Source of the DNA: JAGOMX01 sp041738135
Lineage (GTDB): Bacteria > Pseudomonadota > Alphaproteobacteria > JAGOMX01
Length of the DNA stretch: 28,500 bases
NCBI GenBank assembly: GCA_041738135.1
Contig: JBGSQK010000041.1
Location: 1-28,500 of the forward strand
Direction: 5' to 3'
Shown here: in pieces, positions 23,683 to 28,500 of the stretch
Layout: each line of letters starts with the position of its first letter
Numbering within the stretch: the first letter of the stretch is position 1
Position numbers and translations under genes: made by a program
The notes under the pieces: model-generated
Databases searched by the model: none
What the model was told of the DNA's origin: nothing
The model's input: the letters and a program-made list of their open reading frames with translations, nothing else

Positions 23683-24983
23683 CTACCGTCGAGTCACCAT
23701 CCATCTCTTCAGCTCCACCAGGCCAGTTGGTTGCTTCTAGTAAGGATTTTCTTTCTCTTCCTGACATCAACGTTAGTCTGTATTTTGGCAGAAGGACAGC
23801 CAGGGTTACCATGGCCTCTAGGTAGGCGAAGTTCATGCCGATGCAAACGCGTGGGCCTCCGCCGAAGGGGAGGTAGGCGTATTGCTCGTCTTGTCCCCAG
23901 CGCTTTTCGCGGAAACGTTCTGGCTCGAATGCTTCTGGGTTATCCCAATATTTTGGATTCCTGTCGGCCGCTCTGTAACCCAATAACATAGGAGTGCCTG
24001 CAGGAATCGTAAATCCTGCGATTTGATCTTCTTTTTCGCACACACGATTAAAACCAATTAAGGGTGATTGCAGTCTTAATGCTTCTTGAAATACCATTTT
24101 TGTGTAAGTCAGTTTATTGGCTGTTTCGTAATCTATGGTTTTGCCTGCCAGCACGGTTTCCATTTCTGCTAATACCTTTTTCTCCACTTCAGGATAGAGG
24201 GATAAATACATGAATAGTGCGTTGATGGTTGATGCGGTTGTGTCATGTCCTGCGATCAAATAAACGATGAAATCACCCTCGAGGCTTTTCCGTGCTTCTT
24301 CGCCTTGAAAATTTTCGTCATAAAACTTAATGAGCCTGGACAAAAGATCGTCATAGGTCTTTGTTGATTGTTCTCTTTCTGCAATGATACGAAGTGCATT
24401 GTTTTTAACGTAAGCATAACTTTCTTTTCGCAGGCGACGGTCTTTTGTGGGCAATAGCCAGCGAATACCAAACAGCGAATTGCCTTTTAAGTTCAGTTGA
24501 TGCAGCATTTCTTTCATTTCATAATGAAATTCTGTGAAATCCACATCGCAATCTTCAAATAGATTGTACAGCATATTCTTCAAGGTTAGCGAGCCCATTA
24601 ATTCTTTAACATTAAGGGGGGTGCCGGACGCTATGGCTTCATCAATGGCTTCTGTAGCTTCTTCCGTATATGTTACCATTCTAGGTACATGTGTGGCCAG
24701 TTTCGAGGGATGAAAGCTTGGGGTTGCTGTTTGTCTATTTTTTTTCCAAAAATCAAAATCAGGTGAAAAAGCAAGCTGTTGCTGTTGTTGGTTATGGTGA
24801 AAATCTCTTTAAAAATTGGTATATTATCCAATTTTTTAGGGTAGTTCATATAATTGCATGCAAAACGTGTTTCAAAATGACGGGATCCCTAGTGAAAATA
24901 CCTTTAATGGGGAAATCCAGCATGAACGTGTCGCCGTATTTCTCGTGTAAGCTATTGGTAAAATTTAGAAATTGTTTTGAAGA
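23683..24983 (-). pseudogene. decayed cytochrome P450, paralogue of the intact copy
   Basis: The central part still reads as a P450 closely related to the intact neighbour: A-G-H-D-T-T-A-S-T, E-A-L-R, E-P-E-R-F-R-E-K-R-W-G-Q-D and F-G-G-G-P-R-V-C-I-G. By alignment with the intact copy I find three frame changes. One is near 24853, where adding one base restores H-A-N-Y-M-N-Y-P. One lies in a T-run near 24768, restoring S-P-D-F-D-F-W. The third is a one-base insertion near 23697 that bypasses the expected E-E-M-M-V-T-R-R stop at 23683 and extends the frame to 23588. The first 20 or so residues are missing, with a stop at 24984. A shorter open frame (24679-23588) remains but lacks the N-terminal region. 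Confidence 0.85.
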
Positions 24984-25048
24984 TTAGTAAGCGTTTCCCA
25001 TTTTGAAACGATTGCTAGTGGCAGTAATGCCATAATGTCTTTTCCTGC

Positions 25049-25321
25049 TTACGATTTCTTGTGAGCGCCGGTAAATGGGCACTCGCTTGATTCTTGTGAG
25101 GTTTGCTCACCCATCATATAGGGGCAACGTGATCCTTCTTCATGCGTAAGTTCTAAATAGCCTTTATAGATTTCAGCCAGTTCGACTCTGGTTAACTGCA
25201 ATTCAATTTCACCTAGACCTTTGCAAGTATGGCAATCCTCAGGCAGATTCGCTGCCTGACAGACAGGACAATTAATGGGGTAGCAATAATGCTCGGCTAT
25301 TTCGTGTAAGCCCTGGGTCAT
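25049..25321 (-). CDS. small Cys-rich, probably zinc-binding protein
   Basis: The 90-residue protein begins after an AGGAAC box 5-6 nt upstream. It has the paired motif N-C-P-V-C near residue 17 and D-C-H-T-C-K-G-L-G near residue 29, a C-x-x-C...C-x-x-C-x-G-x-G arrangement like half a DnaJ-type or rubredoxin-like zinc knuckle. Further cysteines are in R-C-P-Y-M and E-C-P-F-T near the C-terminus. No signal peptide is seen. The family is not recognised. It is divergent from rpmJ-rpoZ and adjoins the 5' end of the P450 pseudogene. Confidence 0.65.
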   Translation of the reverse strand: MTQGLHEIAEHYCYPINCPVCQAANLPEDCHTCKGLGEIELQLTRVELAEIYKGYLELTHEEGSRCPYMMGEQTSQESSECPFTGAHKKS

Positions 25322-25440
25322 TAATGTTCCTGCAACTGGTGTTCTATGGTTTAATTATAAAGGAAAGTGATTAAAATATAGTAAAGCTTACCAACTGGAC
25401 GCGCTAATGGCTTTCGCGACGGAAAAACTGATTTTTTGCG

Positions 25441-25469
25441 TTGACATTGGTCATTAAAATCAGTAATGT
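25441..25469 (+). promoter_or_regulatory. promoter of rpmJ-rpoZ
   Basis: A perfect TTGACA (25441-25446) is followed after 17 nt by TAATGT (25464-25469), a weaker -10. It lies 33 bp before the rpmJ start and would drive rpmJ and probably rpoZ. Confidence 0.55.
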
Positions 25470-25502
25470 GGCCTTAATTATAAATTGAGTGGGTTAGAAA
25501 AA

Positions 25503-25628
25503 ATGAAAGTTGTAAGTTCTTTAAAATCATTAAAGGTACGTGATAAAAACTGTCACGTCGTGCGTCGTCGTGGTCGCTTGTATGTTATTAACAAGAAGAA
25601 CCCTCGTTTTAAGGCACGCCAAGGTTAA
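25503..25628 (+). CDS. rpmJ: 50S ribosomal protein L36
   Basis: The 41-residue basic protein reads M-K-V-V-S-S-L-K-S-L-K-V-R-D-K-N-C-H-V-V and continues with R-R-R-G-R-L-Y-V-I-N-K and a terminal P-R-F-K-A-R-Q-G, the L36 signature. Only one Cys is present, so it is the zinc-free form common in alphaproteobacteria, not the four-ligand zinc form. It is part of the large ribosomal subunit. It starts after GTTAGAAAAA with no strong Shine-Dalgarno. rpoZ begins 37 nt downstream. Confidence 0.95.
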   Translation: MKVVSSLKSLKVRDKNCHVVRRRGRLYVINKKNPRFKARQG

Positions 25629-25665
25629 CTTAGCGTTATCACATATTTTTTGAGAGTGGAATTCT

Positions 25666-26172
25666 ATGGCTCGCGTAACAATTGAAGATTGTATTAAAGA
25701 AGTGCCGAATCGTTTTGAGCTGGTTATTATAGCTGCTCAACGTACACGTCAAATCTTTGCTGGTTCACCAGCAACAGTTGCCCGTGGTAATGATAAGTAC
25801 CCGGTTGTAGCGTTACGCGAAATCGCAGAACACACTGTGGACATCGAAGCTCTTCGCGAGTCTTTGGTGAAGAACTATCGCCGTCATATCGAGCTGGATG
25901 AATCTGAGCAAGAAATGGCGAACATGCTGACTCAAGAGCAGGGTTACGATCGCAATACATTTGAGATCGGCGCCAATTCCTTTGAAGAAATCATCTCAGA
26001 AGAAGAGCTAGCCAAGTCATTCATCGAAGATATGAATGGCGAAGGTCTGATCGAAGAAACTGTAGGCGAGGATAGCGACGAAGATTTAGATGAAGATGAT
26101 CTAGAGGACATCGATCTGGAAGACGACGCTGAGCCGCTGGAAGATTTAGACGAAGAGGATGACAAGGCTTAA
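25666..26172 (+). CDS. rpoZ: RNA polymerase omega subunit with long acidic tail
   Basis: Omega binds the beta-prime subunit and aids RNA polymerase assembly. The N-terminal 60 residues carry the family signature: M-A-R-V-T-I-E-D-C, N-R-F-E-L-V-I-I-A-A-Q-R-T-R-Q-I, and V-A-L-R-E-I-A. The protein is 168 residues, longer than typical omega (roughly 70-130). The extra length is a C-terminal tail that becomes almost wholly Asp/Glu from about residue 125 (E-D-S-D-E-D-L-D-E-D-D-L-E-D). A GAGTGGA box precedes the start. It follows rpmJ by 37 nt, likely in one transcript. The acidic tail parallels the Glu-rich insert of rpoD. Confidence 0.93.
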   Translation: MARVTIEDCIKEVPNRFELVIIAAQRTRQIFAGSPATVARGNDKYPVVALREIAEHTVDIEALRESLVKNYRRHIELDESEQEMANMLTQEQGYDRNTFEIGANSFEEIISEEELAKSFIEDMNGEGLIEETVGEDSDEDLDEDDLEDIDLEDDAEPLEDLDEEDDKA

Positions 26173-26542
26173 GGTTAGCTTTTATCCTCTATGCCTATTT
26201 CGAATAATTCTATAAGCCATAAATGCTTGATTCGAAACAAATGCCGCTCGGCCCATTCATCGCGAGCAACTCAGCGCCACCCAAAAAGGTTAAATACAAA
26301 TAAATAACAACCCTATTCCCGTCCATATATGACGGGGATATGTAAGAGCAAAGACAGGTGCGTGTAAAATCGTCGCCACTGATATCAACAACAAACGCCG
26401 TGCCGAATACGAACATCTTGCAGCGCCACAAATATTATCAGTAGAAATGGTTGCCGCAAGTGCTGGTACAAAGATGTATGGAAAGTGGATAACGCTTAGT
26501 ATACAATATCTCAACAATTAATAAAAAACGTAAGAGGTAAAA
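26173..26542. other. 370-bp gap with a hairpin and a start-less open frame
   Basis: A 9-bp stem (26315-26323 with 26331-26339, one wobble) with loop CATATAT is visible, without a T-run. From 26333 to 26521 the plus strand is open for 62 codons (for example A-T-D-I-N-N-K-R-R-A-E-Y-E-H-L) but has no in-frame start with a ribosome binding site, so it may be a gene remnant. I saw no tRNA. The last 40 bp must contain the promoter and ribosome binding site of the next gene. Confidence 0.45.
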
Positions 26543-27271
26543 ATGAAAAAACTCATACTAACACTTTTCGCTCTTGCTATATTCACGATGTATTCTCAGG
26601 CTGAGGCTGCGCCAGATCAAGCGAAGAAAAACCAGAATATTAATCAAGATTCATCTTTAGCATTTACGGAGGGAGGAGAAATAGCTCCTCCACAACAAGT
26701 TGCTGCTTCTGGAGAAGTGGATTTTGTTGGCTACTTTGTGACTGAAATCAAAGGCCAAATGGAAAGAGTGTTGGCTGAGTATAAGAATAAATTAGTAGAA
26801 GGTAATTTTAGTGCTCTTACGTGCGTCCCAACCAGTGATAAAGTAGCGGCTAGTAAATGCAAACCTGAAGATCCAGATATTTGCACCGACGGTATGACTA
26901 TGCAAGCAACAGTCGATAAAGCTTTTGCCGAGTACAAAAAGGGTCTTGAAAACTGTAAAAGTCTGTGTGATATAAATAATCTTTGGGTTAACCACAGAAC
27001 ATCTTTGAAAGCAGCTAAGGATGAAGTGGGTTGCGTCTTTAACCGTAACGGAATTGCTTGTGCAGACCCGAAAAGAACGGAGCTTCGAGCATTAATCGAA
27101 AACTGGGCGAAATATTGTAATGGTATCGATAACCAGTTGGAAACAATTAAAGCCTGCCAAGGCAAGAATTTTATGGGTGAAGTCAACGGACAGGACTGTA
27201 GTAAGCAATCTATGAAAACTCTGATGCAATCTGCATTCGAAGATGCCAAAGCAGCGGCTGGGTACAATTAA
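26543..27271 (+). CDS. exported Cys-rich hypothetical protein
   Basis: I do not recognise the family. An AAGAGG box precedes the ATG. The signal peptide is M-K-K-L-I-L-T-L-F-A-L-A-I-F, with cleavage near A-E-A-A. The 242-residue product has ten cysteines in the mature part, all from about residue 94 onward, spaced for several disulfides (L-T-C, S-K-C, D-I-C, E-N-C, S-L-C, V-G-C, I-A-C, Y-C, A-C, D-C). It is otherwise helical and Lys/Glu/Ala-rich. This suggests a periplasmic or secreted helical protein with disulfide staples. It lies alone after rpoZ, with an AT-rich small hairpin after its stop. Confidence 0.68.
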   Translation: MKKLILTLFALAIFTMYSQAEAAPDQAKKNQNINQDSSLAFTEGGEIAPPQQVAASGEVDFVGYFVTEIKGQMERVLAEYKNKLVEGNFSALTCVPTSDKVAASKCKPEDPDICTDGMTMQATVDKAFAEYKKGLENCKSLCDINNLWVNHRTSLKAAKDEVGCVFNRNGIACADPKRTELRALIENWAKYCNGIDNQLETIKACQGKNFMGEVNGQDCSKQSMKTLMQSAFEDAKAAAGYN

Positions 27272-27331
27272 ATAAAGTTGTTGTTTCTTTGTGTGCTAAA
27301 GAAAATAGTTTACATATCCCCGTCTTTGGGA

Positions 27332-27424
27332 GTTCGCCGTAGCTTTAGCGAAGATAGGCGCGACAACTTTGGATTGGATTTTTATACACTCGTTTGCCGC
27401 AGTATATAGGTAGATAGTCGCGCC
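27332..27424. repeat. palindromic repeat-like intergenic element
   Basis: The stretch has TTCGC...GCGAA around CGTAGCTTTA (27333-27352). GGCGCGAC (27357-27364) finds its exact inverse GTCGCGCC at 27417-27424. The minus-strand translation of the first part reads I-F-A-K-A-T-A, a peptide I associate with small palindromic repeats scattered in several host-associated and metagenomic genomes. There is only one copy in this window. Confidence 0.4.
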
Positions 27425-27460
27425 TCTAGAGGCCTTGTAATGAGGGTTGTGGGTGTTGCT

Positions 27461-27491
27461 ATAAAAACCCTTCCTAGTCATTAGAAGGGTT
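27461..27491 (-). terminator. terminator-like hairpin, minus-strand polarity
   Basis: An 8-bp perfect stem (27466-27473 with 27484-27491, loop 10 nt) is followed by a T-run only on the minus strand. No minus-strand gene leads into it, so its role is unclear. It lies 50 bp upstream of the GNAT gene. Confidence 0.4.
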
Positions 27492-27540
27492 CTGAATGGA
27501 CTGTGTTGTATCAAATATTTCATTACAGAAGGATTAGTAT

Positions 27541-27949
27541 GATGCAATTTTCCACTACCCCAAATGCTGAATTTAATGAAGAAATTCAGGGTGCCCTCAG
27601 ATTTGAATGTGAGAAACTCACGGGCAAATCTGAGGATTATAAATCCCACACAATCTATCTTTTAGAAGGCGACCTCATCAATGCTGGTGTTATTGTGGAG
27701 GTGCATGGAGCTATACTTTGGATCGATTCCATCTATGTGGTTGAATCCAGAAGAAGGCAAGGGCTAGCAAAAGAGCTTATAAGGCAGGTCATGGAGTATG
27801 CTCGTGCTGTTGGGGCTCGTGAACTTCAACTTAACACATTCTTTCCTGATGCTTTTCAAATATTTGTTAAATTAGAGTTTGAAGTCGTTGCGGTCATCCC
27901 CAATTGGAAATACGGACTCACTTGCCATATGATGAGGAGATCTATTTGA
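27541..27949 (+). CDS. GNAT-family N-acetyltransferase
   Basis: The protein transfers acetyl from acetyl-CoA to an unknown amine. The ATG at 27541 (or 27544) follows AGAAGGA; an in-frame upstream start at 27503 lacks this support. The product is 135 residues, a single GNAT domain. The acetyl-CoA loop is R-R-R-Q-G-L-A-K-E-L-I after the beta-4 strand I-D-S-I-Y-V-V. The C-terminal F-V-K-L-E-F-E-V-V motif is the usual beta-6 region. Its stop lies just before the MazG-like gene, so the two were probably one operon. Confidence 0.85.
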
Positions 27950-28298
27950 CGCACATGAAAGTTACCAGTATCGAGCGACTTGTTCGCGATAAAATCCCGG
28001 AAATGTTGCGTGCTAAGGGCATGATCGTTCATGATCGGGTTATGGGTCAGGCAGAATATCATCAGCGTCTTAAGGACAAAATAGTGAGGAAGCTAATGAG
28101 GTGGCCGATGCGGCGTCCTTGGCGGAGATCACAGAAGAACTTGCCGATGTGATGGAGGTGGTTTTGGCAATTGCTAAGGCCAATGGTATTTCTATGGGGG
28201 ATGTGGAGAAATTCAGAATCCTGAAGCACAGCGAAAGTGGTGGTTTCGAGGGGCGTGTTTATGTGTCATCTGTGGAGAGTGATGCGGAGCAGGAATAG
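27946..28298 (+). pseudogene. MazG-like NTP pyrophosphohydrolase with a frameshift
   Basis: The N-terminal frame reads S-I-E-R-L-V-R-D-K-I-P-E-M-L and R-L-K-D-K-I-V. The continuation E-E-A-N-E-V-A-D-A, I-T-E-E-L-A-D-V-M-E-V-V and A-K-A-N-G-I-S is in another frame. Together they match the family of predicted house-cleaning nucleotide pyrophosphohydrolases (all-alpha, MazG/phosphoribosyl-ATP pyrophosphohydrolase-like), in which the E-E-x-x-E and E-E-L-A-D-V motifs bind metal. One missing base near 28086 (GTGAGG for GTGGAGG) explains the break. The start may be TTG 27946 (after AGGAGA) or ATG 27955. It is either a recent pseudogene or a sequence error. Confidence 0.75.
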
Positions 28299-28356
28299 GG
28301 TTGACACATCCTGGGAGGTGTTGCGAAATGGCAGTTGCATCCTCGATTTTGAGCCG

Positions 28357-28378
28357 GGGGGGTAATCCCCCCATTTTT
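28357..28378 (+). terminator. intrinsic terminator after the MazG-like gene
   Basis: A 6-bp G/C stem (GGGGGG-TAAT-CCCCCC) is followed by ATTTTT on the plus strand. It ends just before the stop codon of the converging transposase and may instead belong to the IS end. Confidence 0.6.
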
Positions 28379-28385
28379 AATGGGT

Positions 28386-28500
28386 TTATAAAGTAGAAAG
28401 TTCTTTAGCTGCCCCATGCAGCTTTTGTTTTGGTGTAATTCCACCTAACCCCATATTAGGTCTTTCGTTGTTATAATGCCATAGCCAATTTGTGGCTTTG
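28386..28500 (-). mobile_element. 3' end of an IS3-family transposase (OrfB), cut by the window edge
   Basis: The minus strand reads K-A-T-N-W-L-W-H-Y-N-N-E-R-P-N-M-G-L-G-G and then I-T-P-K-Q-K-L-H-G-A-A before the stop. The W-x-x-x-Y-N-x-x-R-P-x-x-x-L-x-x-x-T-P pattern is the conserved C-terminus of the DDE integrase core of IS3-type OrfB proteins. The catalytic D-D-E residues themselves are outside the window or not visible. The terminal inverted repeat should lie a few tens of bases to the left of 28386, perhaps between the MazG-like stop and 28385, but I could not define it without the other end. Confidence 0.88.

Noticed and set aside
23588..24679. Reading the second P450 as an intact 363-residue gene
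   Set aside because: Its N-terminal third continues upstream in other frames and its C-terminus runs past the ancestral stop, so the open frame is a surviving part of a pseudogene.
27296..27649. 117-codon minus-strand frame
   Set aside because: It crosses the palindromic repeat and the GNAT start and has no ribosome binding site or recognisable domain; its I-F-A-K-A-T-A part is explained by the repeat.
1..28500. CRISPR array
   Set aside because: No set of regularly spaced repeats with unique spacers was seen; the only regular repeats are the three operators before hipB, whose intervals are far too short for spacers.

Overview
This window looks like part of an alphaproteobacterial chromosome of moderate GC. 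The evidence is a dapA-smpB pair, a dnaG-rpoD pair, an rpmJ of the alphaproteobacterial single-Cys type, an FtsZ ending in a D-I-S-E-I-P-A-Y-L-R-R-Q-type tail, and a small conserved alphaproteobacterial ORF beside murC. Many small secreted proteins, a secreted leucine-rich-repeat protein, decaying genes and a terminal IS3-family fragment suggest a host-associated, possibly Holosporales-like, organism. That placement is an inference and not a phylogenetic result.

Layout: (1) 1-3400, minus strand: a possible gene running off the left edge, then a soluble lytic transglycosylase (slt) coupled to three tiny secreted or membrane-anchored proteins. (2) 3500-5275, plus: a small Cys/Pro-rich exported protein, then dapA (lysine/DAP synthesis) and smpB (trans-translation). 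(3) 5421-6854, minus: a large exported LRR protein. (4) 6977-11313, plus: a PCu(A)C-type copper chaperone, dnaG primase and rpoD (sigma-70), closed by an intrinsic terminator. (5) 11375-13022: a hipBA module whose promoter carries three palindromic operators spaced exactly 27 bp apart. (6) 13178-14498: an exported unknown protein and, convergent to it, a small conserved ORF sharing a bidirectional terminator-like hairpin. (7) 14703-21726: a compact dcw segment, murC-murB-ddl-ftsQ-ftsA-ftsZ. (8) 21856-24983, minus: an intact cytochrome P450 and a second, frameshifted P450 relative, separated by a small plus-strand ORF. (9) 25049-27271: a small Cys-rich protein (minus), rpmJ, rpoZ with a long acidic tail, and an exported Cys-rich protein. 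(10) 27272-28500: a palindromic repeat-like stretch, a GNAT acetyltransferase, a frameshifted MazG-like NTP pyrophosphohydrolase gene, and the 3' end of an IS3-family transposase.

The core genes cover cell-wall precursor synthesis and division (dapA, murC, murB, ddl, ftsQ/A/Z, slt), replication priming and transcription (dnaG, rpoD, rpoZ) and translation (smpB, rpmJ). Accessory material lies between these blocks. I did not find a clearly new multi-gene defence or mobile system. The most distinctive signals are the triple-operator hipBA promoter, acidic expansions in two RNA polymerase subunits, the slt-linked secreted micro-protein cluster, and the P450 pair with one decaying copy.
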